This document shows, piece by piece, positions 38,572-50,245 of a DNA stretch of 64,000 bases. Source of the DNA: Sisyra terminalis (taxonomy: Eukaryota > Arthropoda > Insecta > Neuroptera > Sisyridae); assembly GCA_958496175.1 (NCBI GenBank), contig OY292274.1, positions 57,670,630 through 57,734,629 on the forward strand, read 5' to 3'. The translations under genes were made by a program, and so were the position numbers. The stretch's first letter is position 1. Each line of letters begins with the position of its first letter. Under the pieces are notes generated by a model. The model ran no database searches. It saw nothing but the letters and a program-made list of their open reading frames with translations, and was not told where the DNA came from.

Positions 38572-39760
38572 TTATGGGCCCGATTTGGATTTCGCTAAAG
38601 CCTTCTGCTGTGCGGTCATAAATTCTGGATAGTCAATAAATCCATCATTGTTTAAATCATCACTGTTCAAAATTGGATCAATCAGAGACATTAGTTCTTC
38701 GTCTTTAAAGATTTTAGGCTCATGACTTTCCGTCGTTGATGGTTCCTTGTTTCCTTGTTCTAAAAATTAAAAAAAAAAAACAAAGTTTAAGATATTTCTT
38801 CCCTTTTTTTTAATGTAAATTTTACCATGCCAATGTATTAGTGATTTGATTAATTCACAACCATCTAATTTGTTGTTATTATCAGCATCATGCATTTTAA
38901 AGTAATGGAATTGTAACTCTTGTTCAGACATTTTGCTAGTGTCCATTGGAATTTCTAAATGCTCAGCTATATGTCTGAAATTTAATTTTAATCAATTAAT
39001 TATATGTTTAATGATTTAATAGATAAATAGAAATTCACTCTTTTTCATGTTGAACATCAGGGTTGAAAATTTGATTAGGAGCTCCTCCATGATGTCCATG
39101 ATGGCCGGCTTGTTGTGCGTGAATATTTTGATGTTGGGGCATATGTTGGGGCTGTTGCGGTACATGTTGACCTTGGGGAGGCATATGTTGGGGTTGCTGA
39201 GGCATATGTTGGGGCTGCTGAGGCATATGTTGTGCTTGCTGTGATATGTGGGGTTGTTGCATTTGTGGTTGATACTGTTGTTGCATTGGTACATTTTGTT
39301 GCGGCATTTGCTGATGCACAGGTGGGGCTTGTTGCTTTAAAAATTAATTGATATGTAAAATCCTATTTAAGAGTCAATTATTTAGAATTGAGATTCCAGA
39401 CCAAGATCATTATGTACTATGGGAGGTTCGTGAGCTTTCCAGCAGAAATTGCAAGGCGGGAGATCATACGTTGTGATATACATATTTGACAAAAATCATT
39501 TTTAAATTACTATTACAGACCTAATCGTTTTAAATTGCTAAAAAATAATTGAGCAATTTTAATCTGGGACTCAAAATCTCAAAATTCTAAATATTTATAA
39601 TTTAAAAAGCATAACAGTACAAAACTTTTAAACATAATATTGCTTAAGTAACAATGCTTACATAGCGCTGAGGTGGAACACCGGGTGGAACTTGCCCTTG
39701 TGCATATCCAAATTCAATGAATATTGAATTAAAAATTATGAAAACTATAAATGCATACAT
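38572..39760 (-). CDS. MCFD2: MCFD2 homologue, EF-hand cargo-receptor subunit with Gln/His/Met/Pro-rich insert
   Basis: MCFD2 is a lumenal EF-hand protein that pairs with the lectin LMAN1/ERGIC-53 to export selected glycoproteins from the ER. Exons on the minus strand are 39760-39662, 39334-39039, 38974-38826 and 38759-38572. Phases are consistent (0, 2, 1), with GTAAGC, GTGAAT and GTAAAA donors; the product is 243 residues. Residues 1-20 look like a signal peptide (hydrophobic core, then GYA before Gln). Residues 34-131 carry a low-complexity region with repeats of the QQPQHMP type and a His/Gly cluster. The conserved core follows: [26 protein letters not shown]-hand loop 1 at 161-172 ([12 protein letters not shown]) and EF-hand loop 2 at 216-227 ([12 protein letters not shown]). 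Both loops keep the Ca-binding positions. The human protein lacks such a large Gln-rich insert. The gene is head to head with mRpL40. Confidence 0.92.
39110..39245 (-). repeat. 21-bp coding minisatellite in MCFD2 exon 2
   Basis: Imperfect tandem units of about 21 bp (GGCATATGTTGGGGCTGCTGA on the plus strand, with variants) encode a repeating QQPQHMP heptad on the minus strand. At least five recognisable units are present. Because of the repeat, two plus-strand frames also stay open here; they are artefacts. Confidence 0.8.
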
Positions 39761-40448
39761 TTTATTTCTGAAAACAAGAATTTATTAACACTTACTTCGT
39801 TCGAAATATAAATAATAAACTTACCATATGCAAGTTAACAAAGTTAAGAAATTAAATAATAGATTAATTTCAAATATTTAAAAGGCAGCGTTAGATATTT
39901 TATAAACTAAACAGTAGTAGGGTCATAGCATTTTTTATAAACTAATGTGCGTTATACACGTATTCACAACTAACTAAAATATGTCAAGCAAGCAATTTCT
40001 TGATAACTGCGATAACTGCTAATAATGTCAGTAGACAAGACAATTTCAACGTGAATTTGGCCTTGAACAGGTGTACATAAACGTGGAAAGGTTATAGGGA
40101 AACTTTACTTTTTGAAAAATAAATATAGCAGGAAAAAAAAAAACTGAACCGTTCGGAACATGTTCATTACCAAAAAAGCATTGTATTATTTTGTTCCACG
40201 CAGCGTTACAACTGGTCAGAACAGTACGGTATTCAATTGGAACAATTCTCGTTGTGTCAAAAAACAAATCCACTGAATTATACGAATGATACTTAAACTT
40301 GATTAACCTTTCTATTTTTTCTTTTTTAAAGTTAAGAAATAATATATAATACACGTTTAAATACTTTTTATATTAATTAAAGTAAAATATTATTAAGTAT
40401 CGTTTTAATTAAATGAAACTATAAATACACTTGCGACTTGTTTGTAAC
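39761..40448. promoter_or_regulatory. Divergent MCFD2 / mRpL40 intergenic region, putative bidirectional promoter
   Basis: The 688 bp between two oppositely oriented start codons must contain both promoters unless non-coding exons lie elsewhere. It is AT-rich, with a less AT-rich patch at about 40140-40260. A 102-codon minus-strand frame (40046-40354) covers that patch but has no recognisable domain. I could not identify core elements with confidence. Confidence 0.4.
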
Positions 40449-42835
40449 ATGTCTGGCCTAAGTTTAATTTCTTCGTTTTTACGGTACAAGCAATTTGAAA
40501 TGAAATATTCGAAAAATTAATAATTGCGTATATTTTCTTTCAGATTAAGTGTTTCATCTAGTCAGTGTTGTAGTAATTATGGGCGTACAATATCAACATA
40601 TTCATCACCGCTGTGTTTTAAAATTTCACAAGCCTTATTGTAAGGGTTTGCTTTTCTTCAACATTAATATAAAAATTAGAATTGATTTTATTCTCTATGA
40701 AAATATAAGCTTTGGCTTATATGTAGTGGTGCGAATTCTGAAGGATGAAAAGATTTTATTAATATTTAAACATGATCGTACCACGAATTATAAAGTTAAC
40801 CTTTAAAACATAACGCATAAGGTTTCTTTCTAAATATGTCCCCATGCGTATTCAAAATAACGTTTTGCTTCTACCTACATTGAAAAAAAGAACAAATCGA
40901 GTTATTTTTGAATTCGAATTATACTTGCTTTGATTTATACCTTAATTTTCAATTGTATTTGCCTTGGTAGGCACAGAATTATTCTAAGAAAAAAATACTT
41001 TAATTGTGTATCGTTGGGTAATGAAAATTATGTCTTTTCCTTGAGCAAAATTATCAAAATTTGGTTTAAAAAATTAAGTTGTTGAAATAAGTAAGATTGA
41101 GTATTTTAGGATCAATTGTGATGTAACAAATTAAGAAAACATAATTTGATGACATCCCATAAGTAAAACCCTATTCTTGCTACTAAGTAATAGGAAATTT
41201 GAATAGAAATTCCGATACCCACAATTCTGAGATTTTACACAAAAATCCCGGAATCACTAAGATAATTTCCTGATTGCATACACCAATTTTACTCGAATGA
41301 AGAAAACCGATCCATAGTTTTGTATTTAATACTATGGTATAAATGAACAACCATCGATTCCACAGAATATTCAACCTTAAAACTAAAAAAAAACCTTTCG
41401 GTGGACAAGTGGTCGAGGTGGCCATTCCGTAACTGATAGATACTGGGTTCAAATTTCTTGCGGGAAAATTTCAATATTTCTTAGTTTATAGATTGTTATT
41501 AACTGAGTCGCTTAAGACCTATACAGCAAAATTACTATTAAAAAGCATTAAAGCAATGACTACCTTAAGAAAAGAGATAATGCCACCTAAGTCTTATATT
41601 CTGTTATATTAGAATCTCTGGATATAATTAAATGTACCATGTTAAAAAAGGATATTCTAGATGTTCAAAAAACCCATTAGAAGTCGTTTAAGGTTATTAA
41701 AGATATTTTAAATGTAATGATTTCAAAATTCCTCTGAATGAATTTTTTAACAGTGTAACTGTCCATATCTGTGAGCAATAGATTTAGAGAAAAAACAGTC
41801 ATAATCTGCGATGATTTAAGTACAAGCAATGGTATTAATAAAATGAATAAGTTAATGGATCTTTGACATTTATTAATATTACTGGTGATACTAATTACAA
41901 TATTTTTGTACAATAGTTCGGAGTTTTTCTTTACATTTTTCTAGAAAAGTTTATTCAGATTTTATGATCCTTTAGAGATTTTAAGATTCTTTTTATTGAA
42001 ATTGGTATAAAAATTTGAATCCAGATCTACAGTCTTATTATAATCTTATATTCCTACTCTGTTAAGAAGACTTATTTGTATTTACCATATTTAAAAGTTA
42101 AATTTGAGTTGCTTAATTCTTATGATTTTTGTACTTCAGTCAAAGTAAGAGTCCCAGGAAAATACATTTATTTTGATCTTTTTAGTAAAATTATTTTACA
42201 GGAAGATATAATTGATATCTATACATTCTTTTTTAGCGCTGAACCGTTAAAAAAGAAGAAACGTATAGATCCTGCTATCATCAAAGCACGAGAGGAACGT
42301 CGAAAGAAAAAAATTGAGAAACAAATTCGAAGATTGGAACGAAACGCCAAGCAACTGAAACCTATCGATGAATTAGAAATCCCCATATATTTAATAGACA
42401 ATGAAAAGTATGCCAGATTAAAAAAAATGGACATTTTTTAAATCATATATTTTACAGACAACATACTCGTCACTTAGCTCCTCCATCAGCACAAGTTCTT
42501 GAGTCCAGAGTTTTATTAGAAAAAGCTTGGGCTGCTTATAAACGCAATCAACGTTTAACAGATATTCAAATGATTGATCGCATTGTTCAGTGCCAACAAC
42601 GTGCTTTAGATGAATTGCGGAAAGAATCCGAAGATCTATACCAAGAAGCAATACAAGTATGCAATACTTACCAGGTTACTGAACAAAAAACTACTCAAAC
42701 TTTTTATTTATTTTTATATAGCTGGATCAAAATTTATTATCGTTTTCGTGTCAAGGACCTGTTGAAACTCCCGCAATGCCGAATTATGAAAGTCCTGATG
42801 GAGATTATGTTGACGTTTCGAAGAAGTGGGATTAA
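40449..42835 (+). CDS. mRpL40: Mitochondrial large ribosomal subunit protein mL40
   Basis: mL40 is a structural protein of the mitochondrial 39S subunit. Exons are 40449-40483, 42237-42407, 42458-42656 and 42722-42835, giving about 172 residues. Exons 2-4 are firm: EPLKKKKRIDPAIIKAREER and QLKPIDELEIP at the start, a helical middle with KAWAAYKRNQRLTD and ALDELRKESEDLYQEAIQ, and a C-terminus with GPVETPAMPNYESPDGDYVD before KKW. This order is diagnostic of the family. Introns 2 and 3 are 50 and 65 bp. Exon 1 is inferred: it starts at ATG, encodes a presequence-like MSGLSLISSFLR, and its GTACAA donor leaves the two bases of phase that exon 2 needs. The 12-residue leader is short, so another small exon could lie in the 1.75-kb intron 1. 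AATAAA at 42899-42904 is the likely polyadenylation signal. Confidence 0.85.
41399..41530 (+). repeat. tRNA-derived SINE in mRpL40 intron 1
   Basis: It has A-box-like TGGTCGAGG and B-box-like GGTTCAAATTT, followed by a body ending in GAGTCGCTTAAGACCT. Layout and tail match the copy at 43.7 kb. Confidence 0.6.
41637..41754. mobile_element. Diverged short MITE in mRpL40 intron 1
   Basis: The ends GTTAAAAAAGGATATTCTAG and AATTTTTTAACAG are inverted. The interior (AAGTCGTTTAAGGTTATTAAA) matches the copy at 44247-44372 (AGGCGTCATAGGTTATTAAA). Confidence 0.5.
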
Positions 42836-42898
42836 TAAGTAACTTAAGCATAACAATAGAAATGAATTGTAAACGAAATATTGTTTTCATAGAAGATA

Positions 42899-42904
42899 AA
42901 TAAA
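42899..42904 (+). terminator. Polyadenylation signal of mRpL40
   Basis: A canonical AATAAA hexamer lies 64 bp past the mRpL40 stop codon, in AT-rich 3' UTR. Confidence 0.55.
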
Positions 42905-43730
42905 TTCAGTTTAAATCAACTATTTCCACTGTGTAAAATTTTATTAAAAAGTCACAAATTCCATTTTTTTAATATCATAGTTTTTTATTTTGTTACAGAT
43001 ACAATACAAAAATATGAATATTTTATTAACTATTCTACGAACTAATTAGTAATTTTAACATAATAATAAATTATAAACATTTAGGGAACATACTTTTGTA
43101 ATTAATCTTAAAATACTTTTCATAGAATAATAAACGCCATTTATTCTTAGTATAACGTTTTGTTGGTGGTATTTTGATTTATGCAGGTATGTGTTTAAAA
43201 AAGGGTAATTATGAGTGTAAGAAATTATACTTCTTTGGTGCGAATATTTTAATATATTCCTTATCAAATTAAAAGAGACAAATGGATATAATGATAATAA
43301 ATACTAATATCCTACCCTCTGTTTTTGTTCTACCATAATGGTCTAAATTAGAGGCCAACTTAATGCACAAAAATGGCGATTGTAAGCTGAAGGACAGGGT
43401 AAAGAAAAATTGTTATTTACTAATCTAATTGTTATCTAATTGTTACTATAGTACCTCGTTTCCTTTCTTAAATGTTTCAAATTAAAAAAAATGAAGATTT
43501 TTTTGGTATTTGATTCCACGACAATCCTTTTAAATGACATTGGATGAATGATGAAGTGTCTATTTTTACTATTGGCTGTATTTTTATAATTGTTTAATAT
43601 ATTTTTGCTTAAAGTCAATATTGTTAAGAAACCTTTAATTTTGACTGAAGGTTTGGCTTAAGGCTGAACAATCGGTTTCGAATAAAATTTGACTTTTGGT
43701 TGAACTCTAATCAAAATATTTATTGGTATT

Positions 43731-43890
43731 AGTGGCCGAGTGGTCATGGTAATCGCTTCAAAGCTGGTAGGTTTTGGGTTCGAATCTCGTATCGAATTTT
43801 TTTTCGATGTTTCTATGTTTACGGATTTTTATTAACGCTAGAGTCGCTAAAGACCTTGGTAATTATAAAGCGGCGGTAAATAACAATTAA
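43731..43890 (+). repeat. tRNA-derived SINE, best-preserved copy
   Basis: A box TGGCCGAGTGG and B box GGTTCGAATCT are spaced as in a tRNA. They are followed by a T-run, a non-tRNA body (TTTCTATGTTTACGG) and a tail GAGTCGCTAAAGACCTTGG with GCGGCGGTAAATAAC. It lies between the 3' ends of mRpL40 and the RING gene. Confidence 0.75.
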
Positions 43891-44246
43891 AAAAATGTGC
43901 ATTATTTTTCAGTTTCTGTCGATCAAATTTACTAATGGTTGGTCGTGGTGGTATCAAATATGTATGCCATTTGCTTATTATTTTAATATAGTTTCTAACA
44001 AATTCGTTTCATACTAGAAAATATACTTATATAAGAATGATTTGTTTTATATAGCTCACCCTAAGAAGTATAATTTTTTTGACCTTATAATCCGTTCACA
44101 TTCCTATGGAAGTATTTCAAGTTTAATATCCCACAAGATGAACACAAATTCCAATTTTTTATTAATAATAGATATTCTTTTAATAATAATTAATACTTCG
44201 AAATATCCTAACTAATATTACAAATATAAGATAACTTTATATGCAT

Positions 44247-44372
44247 CCTGTTAAAAAAGGTATTTAAAGGCATTTGAAAAATTCGAAAACCTCATTAAAA
44301 GGCGTCATAGGTTATTAAAGGCATTTTATATGTATTATTTTAAAATGCCTCTAAATGTCTTTTTTTAGCAGG
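44247..44372. mobile_element. Short MITE, copy 2
   Basis: The ends CCTGTTAAAAAAGGTATTTA and GTCTTTTTTTAGCAGG are inverted repeats. AGGCATTTGAA and AAATGCCT sit just inside. It lies between the 3' ends of mRpL40 and the RING gene. Confidence 0.6.
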
Positions 44373-44504
44373 GCGTGTTTCATTATATGCAAAATTAAAA
44401 GCAAGTATAAGTTAAATCAGGAAGCACCAGTGATATTTTTCAAATTATAAAGAAAAATTTTAAACTTTAAAAAGTGCGATTTTTATGAATTTTATAAGTT
44501 AAAG

Positions 44505-47500
44505 TCAGCATAACATTTTTTCATATTCTTGTTTGCAAAGAGGACATGAGTTTGAATTTTCTAAACATTGGCGTAGACAATTAGCGTGGAATAAATGATG
44601 GCATGGAGTTATCCTTGCCAAATTCATTGGACTCAAGCACACTGCACAAACATCGTCAAATTCACGTAATTCTTCAATAGTAGCATGTCGGAATGGAACT
44701 AAAAGATTTTGCTGAGTTTTTAAATCTTTCAATGCAAACATATTTAAATGCTTGCATCTGAGATATATGTTAAAATATATGGCCATGATTAACAGCCGAT
44801 AACGTCCACAAAACACCAATGGAATAGAAAACATTGTTGTCAAAACTACTGTTAACGTTTGCAATAATACTGGTGTATATAAAACTTCTAACGATTCGAA
44901 TACGTCTAACTGTAAATACTGAATAAACGATTTGAATAAGTCAACAAATACTTTTTCTGTGATCATGTAAAAGAGCCAAGTTACAATGGTGTACGATGTA
45001 GAGGGTTGATAGTTTTCTAACTTTTGTTCCAATCCGAAAACAAGTAACATAAAAATAACAGTAATTATAAAAGTAACTGCTTTTGTAAACTCTAATACTA
45101 CTTTTGTTGTAGTCATAGCTAAATGTTTTACGTTTGATGTTTTTGTTATATGAACATAAGGTGACCAATCTTCCTTTTCAATTAGTTCCTTGATGTAGCA
45201 AACGCAATAAGAAATAACATTATAAAACATTAATGAATACAAACTTGTCACATGACTTTGAACTTTCGAAGAACTGTAAGTATTGAGAGCTTGGTCACAA
45301 ACTAAGAAGAAGGTTATCTAAAAATAAAGAAAATATCAAAAATTAGCTGTTTGTTTCGGTTTATACAAAGGGATGAATATTTACAGAAACCTCGATAAAA
45401 TTACGAATGGATAATACAAAAATGTAATATTTCATAATTACATAACGCCCGTTAAGAAAGAGGCACTTGGGGTCATAATGATCTTATTATATCAAGGGAA
45501 AAAGGATCAATGGAAAAATTACCATTTTTTACTAAAGTCATAAATAGTTTTTAGATGCTTGATAATATCTAGTTAAGGGATACATTTCCTATGATGAAAC
45601 CAAAGTTGTGCAATGTTAAATTATCTAATTTAATCAATCAATAATTAAAAGAATTTCGAATGAAAAAAAATCATAATGGAATTTTCGATTTAAAATTTAA
45701 TTTCCTATTCATCTCTTTGTACGTGTTTATCGTTTTAAATATATCATGTGCATTATGATTATTGCATTTACATAATAATTTATTCGCAATTGTGGATATT
45801 AATAAAGAAACCCAAATGCATAAATGTTAATCGTCAGATCTCTCTTCTTTTATACAATAGTTGTAAATATTTCTTGTAATATCCACTACGAAAGTTTGAT
45901 TTGAGAAAACTCTTGTGATATCGCACAATTATTCAATGTTAAAATCATTTTTTTGCGTAAATTTTTTATGATTTTTTCGATATTGTTTGCTAATACGATC
46001 TAGAATTTTCTGTGGAGATAGAAAGAAAGAATGTAGAAGGAAGATTGATAAGTAGAGATATATAAATGTATAAACCACATATAAATGTATTTTTAAATTG
46101 AGATAATTACTTTTCTCAGAACACACTCAAAACACGAATCAATAATCAAAATTTTGTAGTGGGCGTTACAATAAATAGAGAATAATTAAAAAAAAAATGA
46201 TTACTTACTTGATTCATTAATGTGAAGAAATTATTCATTTTGAAAAAAGCTTTTTCTGCTCGATCGATGGGCGAATAAAAGAATTTGAAGATCGAAATCA
46301 ATGTTTTAAGTACAATAGTTGCAGCTTCTAAAATTAAAAGTTTAATTATACAAGATAATTGACTTAAACTATAACTAAAGATTTAAAATTAAACATTTTT
46401 CATCCTTCTAAAAATGAATTTTTCAAGGGTATATTTTCTTCTAATAATTAATATTTAAAAATAAAGTAAATAAAATGACACCAGCTTTCAGACGAGTAAT
46501 TAAAATTTTTGATGAGTTTAAATTACTTCATTTTCCTCAGTCATGACAAATTTATTAATTAATATGCAAAGCAGAAATGCTCAATTATAGGAGAGTGATA
46601 AAAATGTCGGTTATATTTCAAATATTGACTTAAAATCAAAATATAATTATGAACAACGCAAAAAAAAAATAATTAAAAATTAGAAGTAAATTTTTCATAT
46701 AAAAAGGGTTAAAACGTTTTATAAACCCTAGTTTGTCTGCAATTACCATCGAAGAATCACTTTTTAATTCCGTCATTATTGAAACATTGTTTTGGAAGAT
46801 AAGCTCATGTAAGTGTTTCGTTTCTTATTGTTTCTAAAATAATTATATTAAGATAAAGTATTTGATAAGTAGAAACTTACTTTTAAGGGTTTGCATTAGT
46901 TGTATGAGTTGTAATGAAGCCTGAGACTTAGTAGGGTTGTATTTTTCTTTGGCCGAGCTTAATAATGGAGCTGCTATCCCACTGTAATTAGTTAACCAAC
47001 TGCAAAAAGCCAATAATACTGGCATTCCCATTATTCCACTGTTACCGACGTATGGCATTAATAGAACTACAGAAAGTAGACTTACTGAAAAAAAAATAGA
47101 AAATGTGTAACTAATTTTTAAAATGAAAATCATCAATTCTCTTCTTAGTTATATTTTATGAAAGTTATAATTTATTCGTTTCGATTTTTTCTTTAAATTA
47201 AAGTGCTTTAATTACGTTTGATAGTAATGAAATCATATTTTAATTCTTCAAAGATTATTGCACTTTATAACTAAAATATTAAAATTTCAAACAAAGGCTT
47301 TTTATTATATTTATACTAGATTCATAGTTTCTTTGTCCTACTTGATAAATTTTTTGGCATTGATCACAGGGTGTTTTTTCAAGTTAATGTCTCGATTCTA
47401 CTTTAACACTTTTATTTTTGTTAAAAAATAAGCCAATAAGGAAAATCAATATTCTGAATTATTTCTTTTGACAAACTGCCAAAATTATATTTACTTTTTG

Positions 47501-50245
47501 AACTTCTCGTTTTGCTTTAAAAACAAAAAATATATGAATGTTAATTATTCTCAAAAAATATTTATTATTTTATACTTTTTGGAAAATATAATCGATAAGC
47601 TATTATTTTAAAGTGTCGAATGTTTTTACGTAAATTTATCGGCTAAATTTGTACAACAAAAATATTCATTAGTAGAGTTTAAAACTTAAAACACAAAATT
47701 ATGCGATAAGCTCATATATTATTAATTCTTCAAATATTTTTCTTATAAGGTATTAGTTATCAGGGTTATCAGTCATTACCTCTTTATTAAGTTGCAAACA
47801 TTAGTTTAAAGTAAGTTTCAATTGTAATAAGTGCACCAAATTACATCATGCTTTGTTAAATATAACATAATATTGATATCGTTAAAAATAGCTACGACAC
47901 ACTGATATAAATAAATGTTGAAAGATTTATTTTTAATGTATTAATGTGATTTTAATCCTACGGTAGTTATTTATCGTTGAAATTTTGGGATCCATAACGA
48001 CCGTAGAGTTATTAAAAATTCGATTCTAGCCATCTTCCAGGATATTTTTGCCATATACCATTTACTTAAATCAAGGCGCTTCCAGAGAGCTTGAATTTCA
48101 CAAATGTTTTGTAAGGATTTGCAGAAATAGTTATTTTTTTATAGTATGGGTACCTACTATTAACTAACTTTCATTCTTTTCGTTTCTAATTCTGGAGTGT
48201 TAGCATTTAAATTGTGTGCAGTTCTGAATGCCATTATAGCTCAAAATTAAAATGCTATTTCAAGAAAAATTTCATTCCAATAAGTTTTTCAGAACTTTTA
48301 TGGCTTTCTAGAAACTAAATTTCGTTTTTGCCTATGAATTTGAAGTACTAAACATTACCCATTAACTACATGTAGGCATAGTAAGAGCTTTGGATACAAT
48401 TGGTAAGCTTTTGAGCTTTTTAAGACTTAAGATTAAACAATAGATTACGATTTTTCCTCCTTTCAGTTTACATTAGGTATGCCTTCCCTTAACTGTAGGT
48501 ATATATCATTTAGTAGTATTGGAACATTGAATTGAACCTGAAAATGGAATTTTATCAAAATCGGTTTATCCGTTATTTAGTTAAAAGAAAACATACAAAC
48601 TGACACAAAAATTTTAAAACTGTAAATTTGGAATAAGATCCTCTTGTAACAAATACTCACTCTAAAATAGGGTGAATTAAACTCCCAGTTGTGAACTAAA
48701 CCATCCAGGGTTGCACTTAAATACAAATAAAATATGAAGTGCATTGCTTTGTATTCTTTGATGGTTAATATTCTGTAAACTCGACCTATACATGTGTATT
48801 AATAAGTAGATTATACTGATTGTTATATTGTTATATAATTATCACGGATAATACAATGGTAACCCCTGTTTGTAGTTCTTTGAGTGCTAGACTTAAGGAG
48901 CATTGTTCTACTAAATTCTAACTTCCATAACTACTGAAATAACTTATTTTCATTTATATTTTATATTTCAGGTAAATTTGGTTGAAATGAATAGGTAGGT
49001 ACTTACTTCGTAGGTACCTATTTAGTACCTACCTCTATGTAAGGCCTTTTAATGTAACACATTATCAAAAAATAAACAATATCTTAAGATTTATTTAATT
49101 GATTTAAACTTAGTGCTTTGAATAATGACAATAACAGACAACTAGTATGCTAGAATAGATCTTCAATCCTCTAGAAGTCCGTAAACAATAACTAAAAGAT
49201 TAGGGAGTTTTCACTATTAATTAGTATACAATAGCTATAATCTGATAACTAATCACTAACTTAAGCAATTGGTATGCAATAAAACAAATTTAAGGAATTT
49301 TCAAAATTCTATTGAATGCATTTCTTATTCGATGAAAGTCAATCAATGAATCAATGATTAGATGAATCGAATATCTTTGAAAAAAATAATAATCGGTGAT
49401 TATCAAAATAATTCTTTAATAATCTTAATAAGATACTTAAATATAATTGTAAAACTTTGTTTATTCCCTGGACGAAGGGTAAAGCGGTAAGGTTAAGTAA
49501 AAGAAATCATGGTTTATTAAAGTGTACTCAAAAGAGTCTTTCTATTAACACTTTTGAGTAATTTGATAAAATTGGGACATCTACCGTCTTTATAGAAACG
49601 AAAACATTCAAAACGTCAATAAATCAAACATTCCTAATACCAAAAAATCAAACTTTATTAAAAGAAATCAAAAAGCACTTAGTTCATTTGAAGCTTTCAT
49701 TTTATAAAAGTCATAATATATAATTGTAAATAAAAATTAAGACAAAAAAACATGCATATTATTTTCCTCACTAAAATTTGAACTCTTTAACCTTGGACTG
49801 ATTTTCAAAATTTATTGTACAAGTAATGATTATTTTGCCCTAAATTTCTTAAAAAACGTTTATTTAAATGTAAAAATAAACAGGGAACATCAGTTTAAAC
49901 CTATTTTTTTCACTATGACCTAAAATCGTCTTTTAACCTACTTATTTAAAATTATTGAACTAGTTTACAGTATAGGACTTATTTACTGTATTTGAATTAA
50001 AATTAAGAATAGTATTTAAAATTAAGAAGAAATAGCGATATACAATGATAGATCGCAACGTATATAAAATGACGTAGGTAGATATTTCAGTATTAGTTAT
50101 GCGTATGAAATAAAGTTCTAGAAATTAATCATAGAATCTATAGAAAATTGTATTTACTTGTTTGAGCAAATTTTTCTTCTTGATATTGTGGATTTAATTT
50201 TGTGATACTGTGTATCCTGCCACGAACTCGAGTAATCATTCCCAT
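44505..50245 (-). CDS. Multi-spanning RING-H2 E3 ubiquitin ligase, TRC8/RNF139-RNF145-like
   Basis: Exons on the minus strand are 50245-50158, 47084-46881, 46327-46209 and 45317-44505. Phases match (1, 1, 0), with GTAAAT and two GTAAGT donors; the product is 407 residues ending at TGA 44507-44505. Several hydrophobic segments precede a C-terminal RING-H2 at residues 361-398: CAVC, then RITPCHHLFHANCL, then CPLC, so all eight zinc ligands are present. The ITPC-H-x-FHA-x-CL wording and the membrane helices before the RING resemble TRC8 and RNF145, ER E3 ligases tied to sterol control and ERAD. The protein is shorter than those (over 600 residues), and the usual Trp after the sixth ligand is Cys (LRQCL). 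Exon 1 is the weakest part: a cytosolic leader MGMITRVRGRIHS chosen on phase alone, 3 kb upstream. Exons 2-4 are solid. The family name is a resemblance call. Confidence 0.75.
45318..46208 (-). other. Intron 3 of the RING gene
   Basis: This is 891 bp of AT-rich intron between exon 3 (donor GTAAGT) and exon 4 (acceptor TATTTTTAG). A 65-codon frame at 45929-46126 has no domain and looks like chance. No transposon end was seen. Confidence 0.6.
47085..50157 (-). other. Large intron 1 of the RING gene
   Basis: This 3.07-kb AT-rich stretch separates the inferred first exon from the first membrane-spanning exon. It contains a repeat relic at about 48540-48620 (CAAAATCGGTTTATCCGTTA followed by an A-rich end, typical of degenerate insect retroelement tails). 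It also has a short cluster of TAGGTAC units at 48990-49032. I see no further coding exon. Confidence 0.5.

Noticed and set aside
39016..39351. Three other open frames over the MCFD2 repeat, one minus and two plus
   Set aside because: The 21-bp repeat keeps all frames open. Only the minus frame with Gln/His/Met/Pro continues into EF-hand exons with correct phase.
40046..40354. 102-codon frame between MCFD2 and mRpL40
   Set aside because: No domain, no splice partner, and it sits in the divergent promoter interval.
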